Under the pieces are notes generated by a model. It worked only from the letters and a program-made list of their open reading frames with translations, made no database searches and was not told where the DNA came from. 64,000 nucleotides of DNA from Desarmillaria ectypa (Eukaryota > Basidiomycota > Agaricomycetes > Agaricales > Physalacriaceae): contig JAUDYN010000003.1 in the NCBI GenBank assembly GCA_030407005.1, forward strand, positions 682,001 to 746,000. Reading direction: 5' to 3'. Shown piece after piece: positions 20,498-31,877 of the stretch. Within the stretch, counting starts at the first letter, position 1, and every line of letters begins with the position of its first letter. The position numbers and the translations under genes are program-made.

Positions 20498-23400
20498 CCA
20501 CCACGCAAACGAACTAGCCGCTGCTGCTAATGCGGAAAAGCCGAAACAGACATTTGAGGAGCTCATGCCTCCTCAATATCAAAGCTTTAGAGATCTATTC
20601 TCCAAGGAAAGCTTTGACAAACTACCAGAAAGACGGCCCTGGGACCACGCCATCGAGCTAATCCCCAACACGAAATCCACTCTAGATTGCAAGGTGTACC
20701 CGCTCAATCGCAATGAGCAGGAACAATTGGACAAGTTCTTAGATGAGAACTTAGACTCAGGATGCATCTGTCCCTCGAAATCCCCGTTTGCCTCTCCCTT
20801 CTTCTTCATCAAGAAAACGGACGGCTCTCTGCGACCAATTCAGGATTATCAGAAGTTGAACGAAATGATGATCAAGAATCATTATCCCCTTCCGCTTATT
20901 TCGGAACTAATAGACAAACTACGGGGAGCCAAATACTTCTCCAAGTTGGATGTACGATGGGGCTACAACAATGTCCGGATTCGAGACAGAGATGAAGAAA
21001 AAGCTGCATTCAGAACCAATCGAGGACTCTTCGAACCCACAGTAATGTTCTTCGGACTTACAAATTCACCAGCCACGTTCCAATGGATGATGAATGACAT
21101 ATTCAAGGACCTGATCACTGGAGGAAAGGTCACCATATACCTCGACGACATACTCATCTTCACAAAATCATTGTCAGAACACCAGAACATAGTACAACAA
21201 GTACTCTAAAGACTCCGAGAGAACAAACTGTTCCTCAAGGCAGAGAAATGCGAGTTTGAAGTACTCAAAACAGAATACCTCAGGGTTATCATCAGCGAAG
21301 ACGCCATTCACATGGACCCAGTCAAAATTGCGGGAATAGCGGACTGGCCAACTCTGACGAAGAAGAAAGAATTACAATCTTTCCTGGGATTCACGAACTT
21401 CTACCAGAAGTTCATCAAGGACTACTCTAAAACGGTGCGTCCCCTTACCCAGTTAACCAGAAAGGTAGACTGGAAGTGGGGACCGGAACAAGAACAAGCG
21501 TTTAAACAACTCAAGAAGTTGATGACAACCAACGTAGTTCTAACAATCCCTTCGGATGACAGAAAATTCCGAGTAGAAGCCAACGCCAGTGACGGAGCTA
21601 TTGGCGCCATACTTAGCCAGGAAAAGGAAGGCAAATGGAGACCAGTTGCCTTCATGTCAAAGGCGCTCACAACCACCGAGCGTAACTATGAGATCTACGA
21701 CAAGGAGTTGTTAGCAATCATGCTAGCATTAGAAGAGTGGCGCCATTATCTCATGGGCACCAAAGAAATCGTCGAGATCTGGACAGATCACCAAAACCTT
21801 CAATACTTCCGGAAACCCTAGAAGTTGAATCATCGACAAGCTTGGTGGGTCACCGAACTAGCGGAATACCACTTTATTCTTCAACATAAAGCTGGAACTG
21901 CTAATCAAAAAGCCGACCTTCTCAGTAGAAGGGACAATCACGATCAGAGAAAAGAAGACAACAGGGACATGGTCGTTCTATCCCTGGAACATTTCCGAGC
22001 ATTGATACTGCCAATGACGGAAGAAAGAATCACACGTATAAGAGACGCAACAAAGCAGAAAGAGCAGTGGGACCAGGGAATCGAAAAATCCCTCAACCAT
22101 GAAAGAGGAATCACACAGGAGAATGAAATCCTGTGGTATGATGGACGAGTCTACGTTCCCAATGACTTGATACTACGTGGTGAAATCATTGCCCAATCTC
22201 ATGATCATATCACTGCAGGACACCCCAGAATAGCCAAAACGAAAGAACTCATACTCTGTGAGTACTGGTGGCTGAAGATGAAGAAGGATGTCGAGTCATA
22301 CATCAAAGGATGTGAGACTTGTCAAAGGACGAAGAGTGATACGCAGGCCAAAGCTGCTCCTCTTCACCCCAATGCAATTCCCGATATGCCATGGATGCAT
22401 ATCTCAGTCGATATGGTCACTGGACTACCTGAATCAGACGGATGTGACACCCTACTGGTCATCGTAGATCATTTCTCCAAGAACATCCTCTTGATTCCAT
22501 GCAACGAGGAGTTATCCGTGGAAGGATGGGCATTAATCCTTCACAACCAAGTATATGCAAAGCATGGAATGCCACAAGTGGTCATCTCTGACAGAGGACC
22601 CCAATTTGTCTCAGCATTCATGAAAGAACTCTACCAAATGCTGAACATTACCCAGAATGCATCCACAGCCTATCATCCGCAGACAGATGGACAGACAGAG
22701 AGAGTCAATCAGGAAGTTGAAAAATACCTCCGTATCTTTGTCAATCACCGACAGACTGACTGGGTAGCATGGCTACCCCTTGCCGAATTCGCCCACAACA
22801 ACCGAGTCCACTCGGCCATGGGCAAAAGTCCTTTCATGGTCCTATATGGACAAAACCCCCGACTCATTCCCAAATCAATACAGAAAACCGGCTTTGCAAA
22901 TCCTGCAGCCATTGACTTCATGGAAACTATGGCCAAGGTCCATAAAGAGGTCCATGAAGCACTAGAAAAGGCTGCGGCACAAATGAAGGCACAATATGAC
23001 AAGAAGAAGCAGACTCAAAGAGAGTACTGGATCGGAGACAAGGTATGGCTAGACACTGCCAACCTTCATCTTCCACGACCAAAAAAGAAACTCGATGACA
23101 AACAAATGGGACCGTTCGAAATCCTCGAGAAATCAGGAGTAGCAGCATACAAGTTGAAGCTGCCACCACAGTGGAAGATCCATCCATGGTTTAATGAGAA
23201 ATTGCTCACTCCGTACGTTGCACCCTCATTTGTCAACCAAGAACAACCGCCGCCTCCTCCTCCGGACCTCGTCAACGGTCAGGAAGAGTATGAAATCGAA
23301 GAAGTTTTGGATTCGCACACCAGAAAAGTACGATCCAAAAGAGGACAACCATCTAGAGAAGTCATGGACTATCTAGTCAAATGGAAAGGATGGACTCGTG

Positions 23401-23699
23401 AACACAATTCATGGGTCCGAGAAAATGAGATGACAAACGCCCTGGAAGCGATCCAAGAATATCAGGCCAGTGTTAACCATGCCGTATACACTCCAAAAAT
23501 CGCAACCAGGAAAATAGTGGTCAAAATACTGGACCACAAATACTCGGAACACAGTGACGTAGCCTACCTCACCAAAAGAACAGATGGATGCATCAAATGG
23601 ATTATCAATCCAGACGAAGAAAAATGGAAAAACCTGATTGATCAGTACTGGATCAGTCAAATCGCAACACAACAGGACACCCCTTTGGAAGAGCCTTAG
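20498..23699 (+). pseudogene. pol: pol part 2 of element B: RT, RNase H, integrase, chromodomain
   Basis: The frame continues from 10003. It has two in-frame stops, TAA 21207-21209 and TAG 21819-21821, each one C to T change from Gln. RT: KLDVRWGYNNVRIR and catalytic YLDD at 21138-21149. RNase H: NASDGAIGA (first Asp replaced by Asn), YDKELLAI, WTDHQN. Integrase: HHCC (HDHITAGH...CETCQ), catalytic Asp in HISVDM, Asp in ISDRGPQF, Glu in QTERVNQ. After a GPFEILEK SH3-like part comes a chromodomain at about 23281-23450 (EYEIEEVLD, DYLVKWKGW, SWVRE), which targets integration to modified histones in chromoviruses. A further 80 residues resemble a second, divergent chromodomain. Stop TAG at 23697. 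Confidence 0.9.
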
Positions 23700-23731
23700 C
23701 AGTCGGGACAACTGCTTTAACAAGGGGGTAA

Positions 23732-24156
23732 TGTTACGATTTTTCCGTAATCTTATCTTATCCGAGTCATATCCATGACTCATTCATCTAATCTTATCCA
23801 TAAACTGACTCGTATCCAGCTATTCGCCGGCTACTACCCTCATTCTCACCGTCTGTCACCCCAGATACTTTCCATTGGTTCTAAGATCCTCCCAGATCAT
23901 CCTACTTCGACACCGTTAGTGCATGGACCAAAGTGTTTCACCTAAATATACACGCTGTAGAAATACTATATAAACAGAGTAAACTAGTCAGTTGTACTCT
24001 ATCTCTTGTTTTAATTAACATCATACACTTCTTGTCTGCATAAAGACTAAAGGCTCCTTGGCTTTTATCTCTCAATTGGGTGATTGTTCGAACGCGTAAC
24101 GGCCCAGAGAGATCAGCTGACTGCCTCAAGTCACGTGCCCAAGTCGGTGCCTAACA
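23732..24156 (+). repeat. 3' LTR of element B (425 bp)
   Basis: TGTTACG...CCTAACA, preceded by CAAGGGGGTAA. It retains CpG at 7 positions where the 5' LTR has TpG or CpA; one difference goes the other way. It carries the TATA box at 23967 and predicted RNA start at 24001. Confidence 0.93.
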
Positions 24157-24161
24157 AAGAG

Positions 24162-25271
24162 TGACTTGGTTTGAGCTACTGCGCTCGTTCTGACTGAAAT
24201 GGCTTCAGGCTGGTGGTGCTCTTGGCCCTATACTGCTTCCTACAAGTGATAAACACTTGACTAGCTGCACTCTTGGCTAACTAGTGGCACTCTTGGCCTA
24301 AGAATAAACTATAACTCCGAGAACTTTGCTTGAACTAACTTTAAAACACTCTGGACCTTTGCAGGACACAACAGTGACTCTAATGGACTTCAATTCAATG
24401 CAATTCTATGGGTGACTTAGCGACTATTAATCACTTCGTCGAGGTTAAGCACAAAAGCCTTTAATTGGGGACACCAGTTACTACCAGTGAGGGCTCAACT
24501 GCGGGGATGGCTTGCCTGCTTTGCACGAGTGCCCATCCCACTACTTATATACTACTGAGGCAAAACTATAAATATCATCTGGGTATAGGGTATATTGGTA
24601 AGGATTTCTTGGCTAGTCATGAATAATGGTGAATAATCACACAATAGTCGGTCTAGTCTGTTTTCTTTTCAAATATTTGGTCTAGAGACTCCACAGTTGG
24701 TCTTTCCACACCCTTGGCACAACTATATGCCCTAGTAATGCAGTTATATGGATATCCGGATATTGGTGCCTGTAACAGCTATCCGATCATGATTGAGGGT
24801 GCAGTCTGGCTCCACTAGCATCGATCATAAGAGATCTATATCGAAATAGTTGGATCTGGGCTCAAGGTTAATCCATTCCTAATTTATTTCTAAGTCCTGT
24901 TTCAAGATTGCCATGTGACTAGTTATCCTGACTTAGGCATTTATGCCCAGTCTGGGCTGCTAGTGACAGAACTTGATGAGATCTGTGTACTCTGCTCCTG
25001 GTTTTTGTGTGCTAGTAGCATCCTTCATTTGCTAGTGGCTGTATTTCACTTAGTCCTGCTAGCATTTGAGTTACTAGTCTGGCCAGCTGGTAGATTTAAC
25101 CCACTAATGGTGTTGCATCTAAGTCCTGGCTCTACCAGTTGCTTACTGCTTTTAACTATCAGCTCGAAGCCTCAGCTATAGTCCTCTATGTATCACTAGT
25201 ATAGGATAGATGTGCAATAGTATTGTTACAAAATCGCAAAATCTAGGTGTGAATGCATAGATGGCATATCA
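24162..25271 (-). repeat. Solo LTR of the element C family, remaining 1110 bp
   Basis: This is the reverse complement of the rest of the C-family LTR, ending GGCATATCA. Together with 4914-5163 it makes exactly 1360 bp, the length of C's 3' LTR. No internal C-type sequence is attached, so this is a solo LTR, normally produced by LTR-LTR recombination. The AAGAG at 24157-24161 is the second copy of element B's target duplication. Confidence 0.9.
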
Positions 25272-27933
25272 CCGTCATGTTCTTTGGGCTTATGAATTCA
25301 CCAGCCACTTTCCAGTGGATGATGAATGATATATTCAAGGATTTAATCGCCAGAGGAAAAGTTACCATTTACCTCAACGACATCCTAATATTCACGAAAT
25401 CCTTGTCCAAACATTGAGACATAGTTCGACAAGTGCTCTAACATCTCCAAGAGAACAAATTGTTCCTCAAAGCTGAGAAATGTGAATTCAAAGTGCTCGA
25501 AACTGAGTACTTAGGGGTTATCATTAGTGAAGATGCCATTCGCATGGACCCCGTCAAGATTGTGGGCATAGCAGAATGGCCCACTCCAACAAAGAAGAAG
25601 GAACTCCAATCCTTCTTAGGATTTATAAACTTTTACTGCAAGTTCATCCAGGATTACTCCAAGATTATACATCCCCTCACTCAGTTAACTGGAAAGATAG
25701 ACTGGACATGGGGACCTGAACAAGAACAGGCATTTAAACAACTCAAGCAGTTGATGATGACAAATGTGATTCTTACAATTCTCTCAGATGATGGAAAGTT
25801 CTGAGTAGAAGCAGATGCTAGCAATGGCGCCATTGGAGCTGTCCTAAGCCAAGAAAAAGATGAAAAATGGAGACCAGTCACCTTTATGTCAAAAGTGCTC
25901 ACCATCACTGAGCACAACTATGAAATCTATGACAAGGAGTTGCTAGCAATCATGCTAGCACTTGAAGAATGGCATCACTACCTTATGGGCACCAAGGAGA
26001 CAGTTGAGATCTGGATAGATTACCAGAATCTCCAATACTTCTGGAAACCCCAGAAGCTGAATCACTGACAAGCCAGATGGGTCACCGAACTAGCAGAGTA
26101 CCACTTTGTTCTTCAACACAAAGCTGGAACTGTGAATCAGAGGGCCGACCTTCTCAGTCAATGAGATGATCATAATCAAGAAAAAGAAGACAACCAAGAT
26201 ATTGTCGTTCTGTCTCCAGAATATTTCCAGGCACTAATACTACCCACTACCGAGGAACGACTCATGCGTATAAGAGACACAACAAAACAAAAGGACTAGT
26301 GGGACCAAGGGATCAAGAAATCCCTTAACCACAAATGAGGAATCACCCAGGAAAATGAACTCCTGTGGTACGATGGAAGAGTCTATATTCCGAATGACTC
26401 TATATTATGCAGTGAGATTATTTCACAATTCCATAATCATATCACCACTGGACATCCAGGGATCACCAAGACAAAGGAACTCATGCTTTGCAAGTACTGG
26501 TGGCCAAAGATGAAGAAGGACATTGAATCTTACATCAAAGGATGCGAGACTTGCCAACAACAAAGAGTGACATGCAGGCCAAAGCTGCACCTCTTCATCC
26601 AAATGCAATTCCAGACTCACCATGGACCCACATCTCAGTCGACATGGTAATAGGACTCCCAGAGTCAGAAGGATGTGACACTTTACTCATCATTGTAGAC
26701 CGTTTCTCCAAGAACATTCTTCTCATTCCATGTAACAAGGAGTTATCTGCAGAAGGATGGGTGCTAATACTGCATAATCATGTATACGCCAAGCACGGGA
26801 TGCCACAGGTGGTCATATCGGATAGAGGACCACAATTCATTTCAGCATTCATGAAGGAACTCTACTGAATGCTAAACATCACCCAGAATGCCTCAACGGC
26901 ATACCACCCACAGACAGATGGACAGACAGAGAGAGTTAACCAGGAGGTTGAAAAATACCTCTGCATCTTTGTCAATCACTGACAGACCGACTGGATAGCA
27001 TGGCTATCTCTCGCTGAGTTCACCCACAACAACCGAATACATTCGGCCATGGGCAAAAGTCCATTCATGGTCCTATATGGATGCAATCCCTGACTCATTC
27101 CCAAGTCCATTCAGAAAACCAGTTTCACCAATCTGGCAGTGGTTGACTTCACTGAAACTATGGCCAAAGTCCATAAGGAGGTTCATGATGCCTTGGAAAA
27201 GGCAGCAGCACAAATGAAGGCGCAATACGACAAGCAAAAACAAGCTCCACGGGAGTATTGAATCAGAGATAAAGTATGGCTAGATACCACCAATCTTTAT
27301 CTTCCCTGACCAAAGAAAAAGCTCGACAACAAATGAACAGGACTATTTGAAATCATCAAAAAGTCAGGGGTAGCAGCATACAAGCTGAAGCTACTGCCCC
27401 ACTGGGAGATTCATCCTCGGTTCAATGAAAAGCTGCTGACTCCATATGTCACACCTTCATTTGTGAACCAAGAACAACCACCACCTCCTCCACCAGACCT
27501 CGTCGATGGTCAAGAAGAATATGAGATTGAAGAAGTCTTGGACTCGCATACCAGGAAGGTATGATCCAAGAAAGAACAATCATCTAGAGAAGTCACAGAC
27601 TACCTAGTCAAGTGGAAAGGATGAACCCATGAATACAATTCATGGGTATGAGAGAATGAAATGACAAATGCCCTGAAAGCGATCCAAGAGTATCAGGCCA
27701 GCATAAACTGCACCATATACACTCCAAAAATCGCAACCAAGAACAAGATAGTGGTCAAAATATTGGACCACGAATATTCAGAACATAGTGACATAGCCTA
27801 TCTCGCCAAAAGAAAAGATGGATATACTAAGTGGATTGTCAATCCAGATGAGAACATATGGAAGAATCTGATTGATTAGTACTGGATCAGTCAAATCGCA
27901 ACACAGTATGACACCCCTTTGAAAGAGCCTTAG
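25272..27933 (+). pseudogene. pol: pol of element D, CpG-decayed
   Basis: Collinear with element B from the RT (MFFGLMNSPATF) through RNase H, integrase ([22 protein letters not shown]) and the chromodomain to the final TAG at 27931. There are many in-frame stops. Most are TGA where B has CGA or TGG, for example near 25415, 26158, 26867, 27090 and 27308. RNase H keeps EADASN where B has EANASD. The C-terminal extension (KIVVKILDHEYSEHSD) remains clearly recognisable. Confidence 0.9.
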
Positions 27934-27965
27934 CAGTTGGGACAACTGCTTTAACAAGGGGGTAA

Positions 27966-28388
27966 TGTTATAATTTTTCCATTATCTTATCTTATCTGAG
28001 TCATATCCATGACTCAGCCATCTAATCTATTTAAGAAACTGACTCGTATCCAGCTATTTGCCGGTTACAACCCTCGTTCTCACTATCTGTCACCCCAGAC
28101 ATTCTCTATTGGTTCTATGATCCTCCCAGATTGTCCTACTTCAACACTGTTTGTGCATGGACCATAGCATTTCATCTAATTATAACACCGTAGAAATACT
28201 ATATAAACAGAGTAAACTAGACAGTTGTACTCTATCTCTTGTTTTAATTACAATCCTATACTTCTTGTTTGCACAACACAGAAGACTATCAGCTTCCGTC
28301 TCTCAACCTGGGTGATCATTCAAATGCATAATGGCCCTGAGAGATCAGCTGACTGTCCCAAGTCACATGCCCAAGTCGGTGCCTAACA
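27966..28388 (+). repeat. 3' LTR of element D (423 bp)
   Basis: Starts TGTTATAATTTTTCC after GGGGGTAA and ends GGTGCCTAACA. It aligns with the other three LTRs of the family, with further loss of CpG. Confidence 0.92.
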
Positions 28389-31300
28389 AGCAGCCATCAG
28401 GACAACTATTGATGATTTCCCTTCTCCTATGTTGAGTTGAAGAGCAGAGTTCTGGCTTGACAACAGGGATTGATTTGTTTCGTGACCTTTGTCTGAATCA
28501 GATGACACATGAAATTCTTTAACTATAATGCAAGGGACAACAATGTCAGTGGAGACAACATGAGAGCAGAAAATACCTATCTGAAAAAGAGTCTATCCAG
28601 GATATATATATATATAAGCAGTCACCTTGTTGAATCCTTCTCTATAGAACTCCATGTGATTCTCATGAACCACAGCACACAGTAATCGCTGAGATCTTTG
28701 ATACTCCAAGTACAAAAATGCATATTTCTCTATACTGCTGGCTGGATAATTATTGACATGTAGGAGACATCGTAGGATGATGCGGGGAGTGAGTCATGGC
28801 CAAGGACCTGTGAGCTGAAGCACCTCTTCATTGTGAGAAGAACACTGATTGAATGACCCTTGTAAATCTGCCAGGATTGTATCCATAGATTGTTGACAGT
28901 CATCGTGATAGTCTTCTGCCTATTCAATGGTCCAAACTATAACTGATGGGGGAAATAATGCAGAAGACTGATTCTGCAATGACTGCTGACTTTTTTTTTC
29001 CAAATCCTTGGCATAAAATCTCTTACATGTATCAGGGCTTTCCTGAAATTATTTTCTGAGTAATCTGAGGTTTATCATATCTGGAGGGGAGCTCCAAGCT
29101 TTAGGTACTTCAACAGACCTGAAAATCTGCATAATGCTCCTGGTTGCAGTAGGGCACCCATAGAGAACACACAAGAGAGAGAAATTGTTGAGCATTTGGA
29201 TTTATGTCTCTGGTGGCAAGGAATAAAGTCATATCTGGCCACAGTTTCTATCATATCAATTCGGAGAGTGACATTGATGTCATTTTGCACCATATCTGTG
29301 AGTGAAGAGACTAGGTTGTTGTTGTAGTACATCTTGAAATATGGCTTCATGTGTGCTAAGACTGAGAGAATATCGAACATTGTGTATTTGGCTGCATGTT
29401 GCACCTCCAATATGGGATTGTCGGATGACCATGTGGTGAGCAGGAGCTGCCTGAATGAGTCACCTTGCATTCTTCAGAGATTCTGGTAGGTGAGAAGCTG
29501 TCTGGCAACAAATACCTCAAACTGCTCCTGGTTATGCTGTCTAAGTGTCCATACTGGACTGTTCTGCAAGGAATGAGCTTCCTCCAAAATGATAGTCTCC
29601 ATTCTCATCTCCTAAGGCATAATTCTGAAGGAAAAACCCAGAAGCATTGATGATGCTGCTTGTGCCAATGGTTGAGGGATATGCAAGACTTGCACATTCT
29701 GATTCATGACTGAAGCCAGGAGTGAGAGGATTAAAGGCCATATGTCTTTGACACAATATGCTGAAGCCAAGAGACTAAACATGAGGTGCCAATGGCACCT
29801 GTTGATGACTGCAATTTGTGTGATTGGAGGACAAATAGTACAAGAAAGGAACCCAGTTCTGTCTCAGATATAATATACTCAGCCACTGCTTGCTGTATGA
29901 GAAGAAGAATTCCAAGCCATTGTTGCTAGGCCCAATAGTTCCCCATTTGTGAAGCTTCTCCCTGAGAGTGGAAGGAGGGTGAGATGCAGATGGTCCAGCA
30001 AATATCATCCAAGATACATTAGCAGCAATGTTGTCTTCATGCCACTCAACATTCAGAGACTGATATGCTATGTCGCACATCTTCTGGGATAGAGGGGCAA
30101 ACCAGTACTCCTCAGGGTAAAATGCAGCTAGATGGAACATGGCTCGACATGATAAATGGTCTGTTTTTGGGTCATTATAACTGACACCATCATCAGGTTT
30201 CATTCTAAACACTTCTGTGGCTTGTACATGCTTCATGATGGAGACCAGAGGAGACAAATTAGACTGCCAATAAACGTGTTGCATGTTTTGCATTTGAAAA
30301 CACCATACACATCATGGAGTCAATGCATGAATTTTTCTCAGCAGTACAAGGTCCTCTTTTTGAATGAATTGGAAGGAAAAAACAAGCAACTGGCTGGAGT
30401 TCATAGAGGGCTTATTCAGTGCCAGTCAGCAGGGTTAGCAGATCTGGAAGGTAGTAGCTACTCAGTGCATGAAGATGCACCTGATATAGCTTTACAGTCA
30501 GGCTCATTTGGCTGACAAGGCATTGCATGTTGTTGTCAATCATATACTCATAGTATGTGGCCTTATGAGATGACCCACAGTCGATGATAATACTGGCATG
30601 ATCCTCATGCTGTTCACAATGCACTTCTTTGTAAGGTATGAGTTCTCTTATATCAAGGGAGATCATAATTATCCTTGGAATGCAGAACAAGGTGATCGCA
30701 GAGGCTGAAAAGGGTCCCAGCTGACTGATCAGGGTCAGTGATCATCTCAGGAAGGTTCTGGCATTCCAATGCTCCATCTGCATTCATGAAAAAGGATAAC
30801 TGAAAGTGGGGAAGATCAATGTGGAGCTGGTTAGGAGAGTCAAATGGTGTTGTGATGATGATAAAGTCATGAATCTCCAATGCCTTCAATTGAGACAAGG
30901 CCATAGTGAATGTCGGGCTATGGATGTCAACCATATGCTGAGTTAGTTTAGTCATCTTTGGCCTCAACCTCAAGCTTGATAGCCACCAGTTCATTGGAGA
31001 TGGCTTCCATAAGCTGGAACATGGCCCAAATTTGATCTCATGCATCTAGACATCAAGCTAATGGGTATAATCCTCAATGAAAGGTTTTGAAAAATCACCA
31101 CTAAACTTGATATGAGGTATGAGCTTCTAAAACCTGGTCATCCTTTTTAGTATGAATGATGAGCTGCATCTCGTCCATCCCCAAAAAAACCTAAGGTAAA
31201 GGATATCAACTGCGTGTCCTTAGATCATAAGTCAGTGCCAATGAATCTGCCATTCTGAAATCAGGGTTCAACAAGCAGATTCTGTACTAGGCATATTAGC

Positions 31301-31489
31301 AGGCACAATGTTGAGAATTTTCTGAGATACACAACAGTTAAGATCAGTTTTCTGCTTGAGAGATATAGAGGATCTACTGAACCAAATATATACATATATA
31401 ATGGATAGGTAGTGATACTATGTGGAAGGTGATCCAACAGCTTTCTATTGATGAGGAGAGTGCCTGTCAACAGATTAAGATGTATGGTT
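28389..31489 (-). pseudogene. DUF3638-family paralogue, C-terminal part of the remnant
   Basis: Read on the minus strand it aligns with residues from about 1120 to 2090 of the intact protein encoded at 45871-55471. Recognisable blocks are QTIHLNLLTGTLLIN (31490 downward), LPHFQLSFFMNADGALEC (about 30820), HLHALSSYYLPD and FRQLLLTTWSSDNP (about 29450). It ends with LNIGEGKSSIVV just before the LTR of element D, so it is cut inside the nucleotide-binding motif region. Multiple frameshifts and stops exclude a product. CpG is almost absent. The copia insertion separates it from the N-terminal part at 35973-38536. Confidence 0.88.
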
Positions 31490-31699
31490 TGTTGTAATGA
31501 GAGTGAGGAGAATGTAGAAAGAATGATAAAAACTTGCCTCTCAAGCAAGAGGTGTCCTACTTAAATACATGTTGTACTACTTCTAGAACTTACTATAAAA
31601 TACTATGTATGTCCACTTTTATAGTCCAAAGTTGATCCTGCTGAGTAAGCCAATCCTTTGAGTACATTCTAGTACTTGCTCAGGATTGCTATCCTAACA
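31490..31699 (-). repeat. 3' LTR of the copia element
   Basis: TGTTGTAATG...CCTAACA on the plus strand. 210 bp, matching 35763-35972. Confidence 0.9.
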
Positions 31700-31877
31700 C
31701 TCCCCCTCAATTCTGAGCTCCTAAAATACCTGCAGATAGATATTCATGTAATGGTCTTGATAGCCCTTTAGTGAATATATCTGCTAAGTTCTCCTCTGAT
31801 GTGCAGTGCTGAACTTTGACTTCATTTGAAGCCATATGCTTACGAATGAAGTGATGCTGTATGTCTATGTGCTTCAA

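Larger units (their letters stand above)
5164..24156 (+). mobile_element. Chromovirus B (Ty3/gypsy), complete but split by element C
   Basis: The element runs from LTR to LTR with a 5-bp target duplication AAGAG (5159-5163 and 24157-24161). Without the nested element C it is about 8.5 kb. Order: LTR, self-priming site, membrane-protein ORF, gag, pol (protease, reverse transcriptase, RNase H, integrase, chromodomain), polypurine tract CAAGGGGGTAA, LTR. The two LTRs differ by about 11 substitutions (8 of them at CpG) and a 26-bp duplication in the 5' copy. Gag and pol carry several nonsense codons, mostly C to T. It is therefore a relatively old, non-autonomous copy. Confidence 0.93.
25272..28388 (+). 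mobile_element. Element D (Ty3/gypsy chromovirus), 3' part
   Basis: D resumes here after the solo LTR and runs to its 3' LTR. It is the same family as B and E but much more decayed. It is inserted in the minus-strand pseudogene that begins at 28389. The bases AGCAG at 28389-28393 may be its target duplication; its left end is not in the window. Confidence 0.9.
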
